Assembly: GCA_023666125.1 (NCBI GenBank)
Contig: JAMPCN010000014.1
Coordinates: forward strand, 1-40,287
Source of the DNA: Bacillus sp. (in: firmicutes)
GTDB lineage: Bacteria > Bacillota > Clostridia > Lachnospirales > Lachnospiraceae
DNA length: 40,287 nt
Direction of reading: 5' to 3'
Made by a program: the position numbers and the translations under genes. The notes under the pieces are model-generated. The model saw only the letters and a list, made by a program, of their open reading frames with translations, did not search any database and was not told the DNA's origin. This document shows, in pieces, positions 8,642-16,794 of the stretch (position 1 is its first letter; each line of letters starts with the position of its first letter).

Positions 8642-8668
8642 AAAAATGGCGTATAACCGCCATTTTTT
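8642..8668. terminator. Bidirectional hairpin upstream of the DUF2589 island
   Basis: A perfect 10-bp stem (8642-8651 with 8658-8667; AAAAATGGCG and complement) has a 6-base loop, an A run on the left and a T run on the right, so it could terminate in either direction. No minus-strand gene runs into it, so it may simply insulate the following cassette. Confidence 0.5.
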
Positions 8669-8745
8669 AAATCGTATGATTATGCTATCATATAAATAGA
8701 TTATGCCAAGACAAGTTATCATCCAACAGAAAAGGAAAATTAGAA

Positions 8746-9177
8746 ATGTTCGGGAGAGCAAAAAAAATGTCTATATTATTAAAAGATTTATTATCAGAAA
8801 TAAGCGTTGCCATTTGTAACGCAAATTCCATCATGGAAGAATCCGCCCTCAATCAATATATGATGCAGGGATTCCAAAAAGAAGAGATTCATCCTGATTG
8901 TTATACCCCTTTAACGATTGCTATGTCGCTTCCGGGTCAGGATACGACGCAGCAGATACCGGTATCTGCCCTGCTGCATAATACCAGTATGCGCTTAGAG
9001 CAGGTGGATATAAAACTTAAATTTAAACTGTTTGAAGAAAACGGTGATATTAAGGTGTTTTGTATGCCCGATAAGGCAGCGGACGAAACCTTAAATGAAC
9101 TGACATTGCAGTTTAAAAATACCGCTTCAGCAGAAGGTATTGCAAGAATTACCGATACTTATATGAAAAAAATATAA
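8746..9177 (+). CDS. Small DUF2589-like companion protein
   Basis: No named function. It is 143 residues from the first ATG (AAAGGA 11 bases upstream). An internal ATG at 8767 (MSILLKDLLSEI) is preceded by GGGAG and is an equally good start, giving 136 residues. A helical N-terminus (VAICNANSIMEESALNQYM) is followed by IPVSALLHNTSMRLEQVDIKLKFKLF. That segment mirrors the PLLSLVPVPAFTMDELTVDFDMEV-type core of the next gene: a proline-led strand, then an amphipathic strand pair. I infer the two are distant relatives with the same beta-sandwich core. It lies 18 bases upstream of the DUF2589 gene. No signal peptide or membrane segment. Confidence 0.7.
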   Translation: MFGRAKKMSILLKDLLSEISVAICNANSIMEESALNQYMMQGFQKEEIHPDCYTPLTIAMSLPGQDTTQQIPVSALLHNTSMRLEQVDIKLKFKLFEENGDIKVFCMPDKAADETLNELTLQFKNTASAEGIARITDTYMKKI

Positions 9178-9195
9178 AAACAGGAGGTATGTATT

Positions 9196-9951
9196 ATGGG
9201 TACAAATGATAATGAAAACAACATTGTAGAACAGGCTTTGTCGAACATTGATACTGCAAAAGCGCAATTTACCAATTCGACGCCGGAACCGGTATTGGAG
9301 GAAAGAAATACCCCGCTGCCCCAATCAGCGGCCAACGCCAAAAAATCTGAAAAAACAAGCGAGAACAGCAACTCCCAAACAAGCAATGAATCGTCTGACA
9401 AGAGCAATATCGCACAAAACTTCGTAGGGCTTCCGATTGAATCACTTATCTGCGCCCCTATTGTTGCTGCTGCTAAAGGACAGCAGGAATTGACTGCTAT
9501 TTATGTCGATACCGTAAAAAGCCTTGCCTATCAGAAAGACGGCACAAGCACAAATAAATTGGATTTTACCTTGGAGCGCCCCATTACAAACAGCAATGGC
9601 TCTGTAAGCACTCAAAAATGTACCATCAGCGCACCGCTGTTGTCTCTGGTTCCCGTTCCCGCTTTTACCATGGATGAATTGACAGTTGATTTTGATATGG
9701 AAGTCAAAACTTCAGATATGGGCCAATCCAAAACCGCTGCCGATGTGGCAAGCTCATTGAATTATAAATCATGGTATGGCCTTAGCGCAAACATAACCGG
9801 AAGCGTCTCATCCGACAGTACACACAAAAGAGAAACGGACACTTCGGCCATTTACAAAATTCATGCCCGCGCAATACAGCAGCCGCCCTCAGAGGGCATG
9901 GCAAAACTGACGGCTCTGTTTTCACAAATGATAGAACCGATTTCCACTTAA
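9196..9951 (+). CDS. DUF2589 domain-containing protein
   Basis: A 251-residue protein with a disordered, Ser/Asn/Lys-rich N-terminal ~75 residues followed by the DUF2589 core. LPIESLICAPIVAAAKGQ (about 79-96) matches the family's opening helix. FTLERPIT (about 124-131) and a beta stretch SAPLLSLVPVPAFTMDEL then VDFDMEVK (about 145-171) match its conserved beta strands. DUF2589 has no established biochemical role that I can state. AGGAGGT at 9183-9189 fits the ATG at 9196. It lies between its small companion and an unrecognised 250-residue gene, all in one direction, so the three probably form one transcription unit. Confidence 0.8.
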   Translation: MGTNDNENNIVEQALSNIDTAKAQFTNSTPEPVLEERNTPLPQSAANAKKSEKTSENSNSQTSNESSDKSNIAQNFVGLPIESLICAPIVAAAKGQQELTAIYVDTVKSLAYQKDGTSTNKLDFTLERPITNSNGSVSTQKCTISAPLLSLVPVPAFTMDELTVDFDMEVKTSDMGQSKTAADVASSLNYKSWYGLSANITGSVSSDSTHKRETDTSAIYKIHARAIQQPPSEGMAKLTALFSQMIEPIST

Positions 9952-10018
9952 GTAACCGCGTAAATAGTTCTAATAATACCTCATATCATAGCAATATGTA
10001 TTTATAAGGAGTATGCTA

Positions 10019-10768
10019 ATGGAAAATGATATCAAAGTAATTGAAAAAATTCGCAAAAATAATAAAAACTACTCCATTTATCAATTTTCAAGCAATAATA
10101 TCTCCAATACAAAACGAAACTGCGCCGGCTTTATCCATGGAGGGCTGCTGGCGTGCCTGCCCTCCATTATGGACGCCGGTAAGCTTCTATGCAGCGACAC
10201 ATTAAGAAAGAGGAATATTACATGCTCATCACGAGATGCTCATACTATAGGACCGGACGGACAGGGCGTTTATTTTCGATTTGTTCCTCAAAATATCACA
10301 TCCCAATGCATGATTAATTCCTTTACCGGTCCGGGTAAATCCGGCGGATTCTTTATGTACATGCCGGTAGAAAACGCAGTAAACTTAAGCTTTTTAAGCG
10401 CCAGCATAGGCGACTATAAATATGACTCATCCACATCGCAAAGCACCAATGGAATCAATAAGATTGTCAGCGAATTACGCTATAAGAGCTATATAAATAA
10501 TTCTGAAATCATATTTTACAAAGAAGTTCCTATATCACGGATAACGGCCATATATATTAAATGCCAGCATATTTCTTATTCAACAGACATCGATTCTCAA
10601 CTTGAAAATATGGGATATAAAAAGATACATACTATACAAGCAAACCCTAACTCTACCCGATACAAGTTATTTGTAAACTCCGATATGGCAACTGCGCCCT
10701 ATCCTGCTATCGAAACACCGGAGAGTATCGCTTCCACTCCATCACGGTCTGCGGTAAGGGCAAAATAA
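10019..10768 (+). CDS. Unknown protein, possibly ADP-ribosyltransferase-like
   Basis: Not a family I can name with confidence. I chose the ATG at 10019 because AAGGAG (10006-10011) would be only one base from the in-frame ATG at 10013. Three segments recall DarT-like ADP-ribosyltransferases: HGGLLACLPSIMDAGKLL (His, then a 'Leu-x-Ser-Ile-x3-Gly' turn); GQGVYFRFVPQN (counterpart of the hydrophobic Y-F strand); and SEIIFYKEVPISRITAIYI (a candidate catalytic Glu at the start of a strand, then a VPxxxIxxI strand). The C-terminal ~35 residues are disordered (Pro/Ser/Thr/Ala). No signal peptide is visible. It follows the DUF2589 gene by 67 bases. The fold suggestion is inference from pattern only. 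Confidence 0.55.
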   Translation: MENDIKVIEKIRKNNKNYSIYQFSSNNISNTKRNCAGFIHGGLLACLPSIMDAGKLLCSDTLRKRNITCSSRDAHTIGPDGQGVYFRFVPQNITSQCMINSFTGPGKSGGFFMYMPVENAVNLSFLSASIGDYKYDSSTSQSTNGINKIVSELRYKSYINNSEIIFYKEVPISRITAIYIKCQHISYSTDIDSQLENMGYKKIHTIQANPNSTRYKLFVNSDMATAPYPAIETPESIASTPSRSAVRAK

Positions 10769-10785
10769 AACACTCCATCCGCCAC

Positions 10786-11436
10786 CTACAAAATATTCTC
10801 ACCCTCCGCAAACAGACGTCGGGTGAAATGAATGTTAAAGAAATTGATAACAGGACCCAGCCCCAGCGCCGATACCAATGTTCCAAGCCCGACAATGCCG
10901 CCGGATAAAAAACAGACAAGCGCACAAACCGCATCCGTAAAAATGCGGTGCCAGAAATAAGAAATTTTAGGGATTCTTTTCGCCATAATAACAGATAAAC
11001 TGTCATATGGGGAGACGCCCGCATTCGGCGTCTGATACATGGAAACCCCAAAACCGGTCACAACCGTTCCGATTAGCATAACCAGTATCTGCATCACCAA
11101 AGTCGTTGGCAAGGTAAAAAAATGCAGCCAGAGTTCATAGAAAAATGTCGTAGTATAACCTAAGAAAAACGCATTCACGATTGTTCCCACTCCAATAAAT
11201 TCCCTGCCAAAAACTAACTCCAACAGAAAAACAAAAATATTAATAAAAATCAAAAAATTGGCATAAGAGATGCCCGCCACATCGGAAAGCCCCATTACCA
11301 TTCCACTGTACGGGTCGTTTCCTAATCCGGCAAATTTAAAAATACTAATGCCCATTCCCAGAAACATATTGCCAATTACCATGACAATAAAGCGTTTCCA
11401 TCCGATTTTCTTAAAATACCCGGCTATTCTTTCCAT
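10786..11436 (-). CDS. YczE/YyaS-like integral membrane protein
   Basis: Membrane protein of the YczE/YyaS group (related in shape to YitT), function unknown. It has five to six hydrophobic segments. The N-terminal region contains FIVMVIGNMFLGMGISI and AGLGNDPYSGMVMGLSD, and the middle repeats the theme as VSMYQTPNAGVSPYDSLSVI, typical of this family. I place the start at 11436 because GGAGAGAG (complement of 11445-11452) lies 8 bases upstream; the longer frame would run further into the preceding glycosylase gene. The two genes still overlap by 13 bases, so they are translationally coupled. It converges with the preceding + strand gene over a 17-base gap with no obvious terminator. Confidence 0.8.
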   Translation of the reverse strand: MERIAGYFKKIGWKRFIVMVIGNMFLGMGISIFKFAGLGNDPYSGMVMGLSDVAGISYANFLIFINIFVFLLELVFGREFIGVGTIVNAFFLGYTTTFFYELWLHFFTLPTTLVMQILVMLIGTVVTGFGVSMYQTPNAGVSPYDSLSVIMAKRIPKISYFWHRIFTDAVCALVCFLSGGIVGLGTLVSALGLGPVINFFNIHFTRRLFAEGENIL

Positions 11437-11909
11437 AGTAATTTCTCTCTCCATACTGCAGTCAGTCTTTCCAGTGACCATGCCGCATTGGCTGGACTGG
11501 TCGAAGGAAGCATAATATCTTCTTTATCCAGCGGCTTACAAAGATACTTCTGATAATATTTATGCGCCGTTCCCCCGTTGGTATAAATTCTTTCTATCTC
11601 TGTCTCCCGCAATAATCGGCCGATATCGTTCACCACTACATTTTTAATCGTACTATCGCTTGAACCGACAATATCACAACTGGCAATCACATCCCACACC
11701 GCTGCATGATGAGACAACAGCATCTGCTTTTTTTCTTCTATTGTTTCCGGCTCTTTACAATCAAAAACGGCTGCCGTCACTTTCCAGAAACGGTTTTGCG
11801 GATGATGGTAAAAAAACTGCCCTTCCCTGGATTTTACACTGGGAAAAGAGCCTAATATCAAAACTTTTGCCTTTTTATCATAAACAGGCGCTATGTTATG
11901 TATTTCCAT
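11424..11909 (-). CDS. Hypoxanthine/uracil-type DNA glycosylase
   Basis: DNA repair glycosylase of the uracil-DNA glycosylase superfamily, best matching the DNA-deoxyinosine (hypoxanthine) glycosylase group that removes deaminated bases. Motifs are VLILGSFPSVKSREGQFFYH (active-site loop region), HPQNRFWKV and, near the C-terminus, PSTSPANAAWS, the position of the leucine-loop motif. The start at 11909 (MEIHNIAPV) is preferred over an upstream frame start because AGAGGAAG lies about 10 bases before it and the family begins this way. It overlaps the end of the HAD phosphatase gene by 14 bases. Length 161 residues, normal. Exact substrate is inferred from family only. Confidence 0.85.
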   Translation of the reverse strand: MEIHNIAPVYDKKAKVLILGSFPSVKSREGQFFYHHPQNRFWKVTAAVFDCKEPETIEEKKQMLLSHHAAVWDVIASCDIVGSSDSTIKNVVVNDIGRLLRETEIERIYTNGGTAHKYYQKYLCKPLDKEDIMLPSTSPANAAWSLERLTAVWREKLLWKE

Positions 11910-12570
11910 CCGTTTTATCTTCCTCTCGAAAGTAATCCCGCACTTGCAAAAGGTCTTCCAAAACGACAACACTCATCTTTCTCATTTCCTCCGTTGCCGG
12001 TAAAATATCCGGAACCATGACAGGCATCATTCCCGCGGCGTATGCCGCACGGATACCGTTATAGGAATCTTCGATGGCATATGCGTCCTTCGGTGCAACA
12101 CCCATTGCCTCGCAGGCCATCAGATAAATATCCGGACTCGGCTTACTCTTTTTTAACTGGTCGCCGCCGACCATTACCCCAAAATAATCATACAACCCTG
12201 CCTGCAGCATTTCCGCCTCCACAACCGCCAGTCTGGTGGAAGATGCCAAGCCGACAGGCATCCTTTGATGGCGAAGGTACTCCAAGAGTTCTCTGGCTCC
12301 CTTTTTTATGGGAAGCCCTTTCGCTTTCACTTTTTCATGGAACAAACGTGAGGATTCCTGGGCAAATGTATCATAGGCAAAGTCCTTGCCATAATGCTCA
12401 TATACAATTTCTTTTGTCTTTTCTTTATTCGTACCGATACATTCGATAAAAACCTCCCGGATATTAGTAAAGTGATGTCTTGCGCCCACTTTTTCCCAAC
12501 AGTCCAAAACCAGCCTTTCACTGTCAAAAATAACGCCGTCCATATCAAAAATAACTGCTTTCGCCCTCAT
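11896..12570 (-). CDS. HAD-superfamily phosphatase, beta-phosphoglucomutase-like
   Basis: Cytoplasmic hydrolase or mutase of the HAD subfamily IA. Motif I is VIFDMDGVIFDSE with nucleophile D9 and acid/base D11. A helical cap (about 15-85) follows, motif II is VGLASSTRL, the conserved lysine lies in KKSKPSPDIYLMA, and motif IV is AIEDSYNGIRAA. The 224-residue length is typical. AAAGGAG lies 12 bases before ATG. The 3' end overlaps the glycosylase gene and the 5' end overlaps a GtrA-like fragment. The true substrate cannot be told from sequence; beta-phosphoglucomutase and general sugar-phosphate phosphatases share these motifs. Confidence 0.88.
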   Translation of the reverse strand: MRAKAVIFDMDGVIFDSERLVLDCWEKVGARHHFTNIREVFIECIGTNKEKTKEIVYEHYGKDFAYDTFAQESSRLFHEKVKAKGLPIKKGARELLEYLRHQRMPVGLASSTRLAVVEAEMLQAGLYDYFGVMVGGDQLKKSKPSPDIYLMACEAMGVAPKDAYAIEDSYNGIRAAYAAGMMPVMVPDILPATEEMRKMSVVVLEDLLQVRDYFREEDKTDGNT

Positions 12571-12798
12571 TTTTATTTCTATCTCCTTTGCCCTTGTAAG
12601 CCCACAATTTATTCGCCAGAAAATTGACAGGCGTGGTAACGAATAATATCAATATCGGAGCCAGCATTTCATGAACCGACCATACCCTTACCAACAATAC
12701 AAGCAGAATATTGGCTAATACCAGACCGGTTCCGGCATAGGCAAAAAACGTCTTTGCAAGTTGTTTATCATCCCTTTAGAAACTTCGTTAATATCCAT
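12545..12798 (-). pseudogene. GtrA-like membrane protein fragment, frameshifted
   Basis: From the ATG at 12798 (AGGAAAA upstream) the frame reads MDINEVSKG, then stops after about 29 codons. Shifting frame near 12770 gives about 75 further codons: DKQLAKTFFAYAGTGLVLAN, two hydrophobic helices, and PVNFLANKLWAYKGK, which resembles the last transmembrane segment and NxxW/F end of GtrA-family flippase-like proteins. The second frame ends at 12545, inside the HAD gene. The product would have only two of the four usual GtrA helices, so it is either a decayed gene or a short form with a sequencing error. The shift point is near AAAGGGATGAT. Confidence 0.55.
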
Positions 12799-12896
12799 AA
12801 TAATTTTCCTCGCATTCCCATATTTAGCAGATTAAACTGCAATTCATAGCTTATTATATATGACAATGCCCGATTTGTCTATCTGATTCCTGCCCG

Positions 12897-15437
12897 TTAA
12901 TCCTGTCGGTTTTGAATATAAGTGATAAAATGATTGCCGTTTTCCAAAAACCATTCCGTGGAGTCATTCATGCCTTTCTTATAGACTGTTCCGGTCAACG
13001 GGTCCATTACCACGATATTCAACTCGTTGAAGCCTACAATCAATACGGCCGTACCATCCTGTAATGTTGCCAGCACCGGAATATCCATATTCACATAATA
13101 TAAAACTGCATCCAGGCTGCATCCGGATAAATCCAGCACCTGTACATTCTCCAGATTTGCCTCCAATATGGAAAAAACGCTCTTTCCCTGTTCTAAAAGA
13201 TATTCTGTACGCCTCGATACATTCTCAAACTTCAAAATTGTGTTTAAGCACACGGAAAGCGCCGTATTCTGCTCTGTCACCTGTTCTCCCTCTATTGCCA
13301 TAATCTGGTTTTTACTGCTTCTGGCCGTCCTCTTCCAAATATAATTTGCCTCATCATCAACGACCACTCCCACATTTTCATAGGCATAGAGTACCGCCTT
13401 GCCGGGATTGGCAAAAATACCCTCCATACCGTTTTTACCATAGACATAATACCGATTCTGCGTTATTTCACTTTCCTGCAAAACAAGTTCACGGTTTCCT
13501 TCAAAAAGCACTTCTTTGGGTGTCAGTCTCATTAGCGTTTTGGTATCGATAGCCTCTTTTACAACGATTTCCAGAACGGTCTCATATTTTTCTATGACAA
13601 CGCTGCTGGTGCTGTTCGTTCCGACCGATGCCTTTTCCGTACTCATAATCTGGTCGTCGCTTGCAGGCAGATAAGTTCCCGTCTCTTCATCCCATGCCAC
13701 TCTGGATAGCAGAATCTGATTTTCCGTGATATCGCTTTCCACTATATAAATATTTCTTTCGCGATACGTTTTTAGCAACTGTCCGGTATCAGCCTGTATT
13801 TTCAGGCTGTACATCGGAAATACGATATTGCCCGCGCTTCCGTTTTGGATATCCTGCTCTCTGGCCAGTCCATAGATTAAATCTTCCCCCATAAAACCGA
13901 GCAGGGAAATGTATTCTCCTGACGCCGCCGTAATCTTCGATTCGGCTTCCGTGCCTAAATTCAACACCTTTAGCGTCGTACAGTGATATGGGTCATCGCC
14001 TTCCTGCCACACAAGCATCTGATTGGATTTTGACACTTTAAAGCTTTCTTCCATCAAACCGGAAACAATCACCGTGTAATTTTTTGATTCCAAATTAATG
14101 GCATAAACATTTCCTTCCAGCATCAGATAGCAGATGCCGGACTTACTGAGATAAGCAAGCTGTCCGATATCATTTTGAAGCAGATCATACGATTTATGAT
14201 AGGGAATGTACATCAATTCTTCAACCGTATTTGTCGTACCGTTATAAAGATACACGGAAACGCCGACTTCCCCCTCATGTTTTCCTCTATTCATATAACC
14301 ATATACAATAAAGACCACATTCCCCGCCTCATCTACATTCAATATTTTCATTTTGTGGCGCGTATAGCTGCTTCTTATGTCCGTAACGTCATCTTCGTAG
14401 AAAGAAAAAAGACGCGCTAACTTATGGTCCGTCACATTGTAGCTGTAAAGCTTATTAGAGCTGATAAAAGCAAAGACATTTCCGCCGTCGCTCTCTTTCA
14501 TCTCAACCTGTTTATCGACAATGCCAAGCATAATTTTATCGTTTGTAAAAACCGCCGCCGTTTCATCAAAAATCTGCGTCATTTCCCTGTCAAAATCCAA
14601 AAGATACATTCGTTCCGGGGTATAACGGATGCGGTAATACTCTCTTACCTGATAATAGGTCTTCTCCCTGCCGTTTCGCGTCATTACCATATATTCCAAC
14701 TGAAAAGAGCCTGTCCTTGCCTCCAGTTCCTTAATATCGATTACCGGTTCCGTAATCCGTTCTACCTCTAAATCCCCCCAGGTCACCTGCTTAAAACTGC
14801 TGTGAATGGTTACTTTATGAAGCGTCGAATTATCGCCCTCCGCATTGGATTCCAGATATTTTGTCAGTTCTGCGGCCTCTTCCCTGTTAAATGTCCGATT
14901 ATGAAAATCCAAGACATATTCCAGTTTTTCCTGAACATTCATTGTCTCAGACTGTACAATTCTCGTATAATAACGTATGGTATCTTTTTCTTTAGGCCGT
15001 ACAAACAAAACAAACATATATTCTTCATTGGCGCTAATCAAATCCTTAAGCGTAATTTCACATTGAATCTGTCCGTCTTTTTCCTCGAATTCTTCAATTT
15101 CGGTACTTTCTACCAGACGTTCTCCATTCACGCTCCTTACTTCAAAAGAGATATCTGCAATCTCATTTTCATATGTCTTGATGTTAAACGATACCTTTCT
15201 GTCCTCTCCAATGGGCAGAAGCGTATCCCTTACATAACCGATACTCATGCTTTCTGCATAACCATGCAGCCTGTCCACCGAATACCTGTCTATCTGCATC
15301 GTAACAATCGGAAATGTCGCCTGCCCCATTTCCATTGTCATGTCCGTATTTCCCTGATTCATAACGATTCCTACACCGAATAACGCCATCAGGAACACAA
15401 CTGTCAAATAGATTCCTTTTATGATAGTCTTTTTCAT
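12897..15437 (-). CDS. Membrane-anchored propeller-like protein with degenerate C39-like C-terminus
   Basis: An 846-residue protein starting MKKTIIKGIYLTVVFLMALF, a single signal-anchor helix, so the bulk is outside the cell. The middle (about 230-690) consists of repeated short strand-rich units such as NKLYSYNVTDHKL and GNVYAINLESKNYTVIV, suggesting a beta-propeller-like domain. The last ~120 residues resemble a papain-like C39 peptidase fold: Cys730 in ALSVCLNTIL, then GTAVLIVGFNELNIVVMDP. The position of the usual catalytic His before the VLxVGF strand is Thr796/Ala797, so it should be inactive. The gene begins 4 bases after the methyltransferase stop, with GAAGGAAAA as binding site, indicating co-transcription. 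Role unknown. Confidence 0.75.
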   Translation of the reverse strand: MKKTIIKGIYLTVVFLMALFGVGIVMNQGNTDMTMEMGQATFPIVTMQIDRYSVDRLHGYAESMSIGYVRDTLLPIGEDRKVSFNIKTYENEIADISFEVRSVNGERLVESTEIEEFEEKDGQIQCEITLKDLISANEEYMFVLFVRPKEKDTIRYYTRIVQSETMNVQEKLEYVLDFHNRTFNREEAAELTKYLESNAEGDNSTLHKVTIHSSFKQVTWGDLEVERITEPVIDIKELEARTGSFQLEYMVMTRNGREKTYYQVREYYRIRYTPERMYLLDFDREMTQIFDETAAVFTNDKIMLGIVDKQVEMKESDGGNVFAFISSNKLYSYNVTDHKLARLFSFYEDDVTDIRSSYTRHKMKILNVDEAGNVVFIVYGYMNRGKHEGEVGVSVYLYNGTTNTVEELMYIPYHKSYDLLQNDIGQLAYLSKSGICYLMLEGNVYAINLESKNYTVIVSGLMEESFKVSKSNQMLVWQEGDDPYHCTTLKVLNLGTEAESKITAASGEYISLLGFMGEDLIYGLAREQDIQNGSAGNIVFPMYSLKIQADTGQLLKTYRERNIYIVESDITENQILLSRVAWDEETGTYLPASDDQIMSTEKASVGTNSTSSVVIEKYETVLEIVVKEAIDTKTLMRLTPKEVLFEGNRELVLQESEITQNRYYVYGKNGMEGIFANPGKAVLYAYENVGVVVDDEANYIWKRTARSSKNQIMAIEGEQVTEQNTALSVCLNTILKFENVSRRTEYLLEQGKSVFSILEANLENVQVLDLSGCSLDAVLYYVNMDIPVLATLQDGTAVLIVGFNELNIVVMDPLTGTVYKKGMNDSTEWFLENGNHFITYIQNRQD

Positions 15438-15441
15438 AAAA

Positions 15442-16665
15442 TTATTTTCCTTCTAATAATTTCTGTAACGTTGGCTTGATTTGTAAAAATTCAGTAACAT
15501 CTGATATTTTATTTAGTTCTTCCGCTTTTCTCTCCGCATTCTTTTCTTCCCGTTTTACCGCCCGTATTAAAATATTCTTTGGCGTATGTTCCATATCGAT
15601 AAATTCCAGTAAATCCGTCTCATAGCCTTCCGCTTTTAGCAAATCCGCACGAAGCGCATCCGTAATCAGCGCAGACATTCTTTCTTTGATAATTCCATAT
15701 TGCAGAATCGGCTGCAATTTTTCACAGGAAATCTCTCTGTTCACTTCATGCTGGCAGCATGGCACGGATAAGATTACCTTCGCTCCCCAGGTTATCGCTT
15801 TTGCTAACGCATAATCGGTCGCCGTATCACAGGCATGAAGCGTCACTACCATATCAACGCCTGTCTTTTTTTCATACTCCGCAATATCGCCTTTGATAAA
15901 CTCCAGTTTTTGGTATCCGTATTTCCGGCTCAACTCATTACAATGCGCAATCACGTCTTCTTTTAAATCAAGGCCCGTAATTGCCACATCTCTTTCCATT
16001 AACTCATGAAGATAATAATATATGGCAAATGTCAGATAGGATTTCCCGCATCCAAAATCTATAATGTGGATTTCCTTGTCTTTCGCAAGCGCCGGTAAAA
16101 TATCTTCTATAAATTCCAGAAAACGGTTAATCTGCTTATATTTGTCATAGCGGGAGCGGATAATCCTGCCGTCCGCCGTCTGCACACCCAAATCAATTAG
16201 AAACGGAACCGGTACGCCCTCTTTTAAAATATAATTTTTCGTTCTGTTATGGTTCATAACAGTGTTTTGATTCATAACAGTGTTTTGCGCCATAACAAGC
16301 TTGTCCTGCTCCTTTTTTGCTCCACCGTCTCCCGCATGGCTTTTTTTCTTAATTGTCATTCTGCCTTTTTTACTGATTAAAATAACAGCTTTTATGTTAG
16401 TATGCTCTATTTCGCACTGTTTAAAATCCTGATACAGATACTTTTCAATACGCGCAGTCATTTCCACATCTTTATAATTGGTATGAAAAACTTTCACGCC
16501 CTGATATACGGTCTCCTGAAACAGAACCTCCCCCCGTACCATAACCGGCCTGATTTTTACCTTAAAAGCCTTGTCCTTCTCTCTGGCATTACTAAGAATC
16601 ATCCGATACAGCCCGCGGTTCACCGTATCTGTTAATAACTGTGAAAGTTCTTCCTTTGTCTCCAT
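15442..16665 (-). CDS. Class I SAM-dependent methyltransferase (Methyltransf_32 type)
   Basis: A 407-residue protein. The N-terminal ~120 residues are a basic strand-rich region. The linker carries a tandem repeat (about 125-140). The Rossmann methyltransferase domain has the SAM-binding motif DFGCGKSY (203-210), acidic GLDLKEDVI, then VTLHACDTATDYAL and SVPCCQHEVN (C303, C304). This set is characteristic of the Methyltransf_32 family (relatives include eukaryotic METTL25/RRNAD1-like proteins). Substrate unknown; an RNA target is plausible by family association. GAGGG precedes the ATG. It is the first gene of a two-gene unit with the 846-residue membrane protein. Confidence 0.85.
   Translation of the reverse strand: METKEELSQLLTDTVNRGLYRMILSNAREKDKAFKVKIRPVMVRGEVLFQETVYQGVKVFHTNYKDVEMTARIEKYLYQDFKQCEIEHTNIKAVILISKKGRMTIKKKSHAGDGGAKKEQDKLVMAQNTVMNQNTVMNHNRTKNYILKEGVPVPFLIDLGVQTADGRIIRSRYDKYKQINRFLEFIEDILPALAKDKEIHIIDFGCGKSYLTFAIYYYLHELMERDVAITGLDLKEDVIAHCNELSRKYGYQKLEFIKGDIAEYEKKTGVDMVVTLHACDTATDYALAKAITWGAKVILSVPCCQHEVNREISCEKLQPILQYGIIKERMSALITDALRADLLKAEGYETDLLEFIDMEHTPKNILIRAVKREEKNAERKAEELNKISDVTEFLQIKPTLQKLLEGK
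16254..16289. repeat. Two 18-bp tandem units inside the methyltransferase gene
   Basis: Units 16254-16271 and 16272-16289 are near-identical (TCATAACAGTGTTTTGAT, with only the last two bases differing). In the protein they give repeated QNTVMN-like hexapeptides in the linker between the N-terminal region and the methyltransferase domain. In-frame length variation between strains would be expected here. Confidence 0.8.
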
Positions 16666-16680
16666 ACAATCCCTCTTTCA

Positions 16681-16763
16681 GGTGAGAAATGTTTGCAATG
16701 CGAACCATAGAAGTTCTTGGCATCGCATTCTATGATGCGATGTCTCTAGAACTTCTTCTCACC
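16681..16763. repeat. Palindromic intergenic element, copy 1
   Basis: Nested inverted arms: GGTGAGAA (16681-16688) with TTCTCACC (16756-16763); AGAAGTTCT (16709-16717) with AGAACTTCT (16748-16756); CATCGCAT (16721-16728) with ATGCGATG (16735-16742). It lies between the minus-strand gene ending at 16795 and the methyltransferase start, so it may act as a terminator, though no T run follows on either strand. The AGAAGTTCT arms recur in a second element near 17.24 kb. Confidence 0.7.
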
Positions 16764-16794
16764 TTATTGTAATAAGATTTTCGTAAAAGCTCAA

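Noticed and set aside
10013-10018. Upstream in-frame ATG of the ART-like gene as start
   Set aside because: Only one base separates it from AAGGAG; the ATG at 10019 has correct spacing.
14802-15383. 193-codon open frame on + strand
   Set aside because: Antisense shadow of the 846-residue membrane protein gene; protein composition is not natural and no start signal is present.
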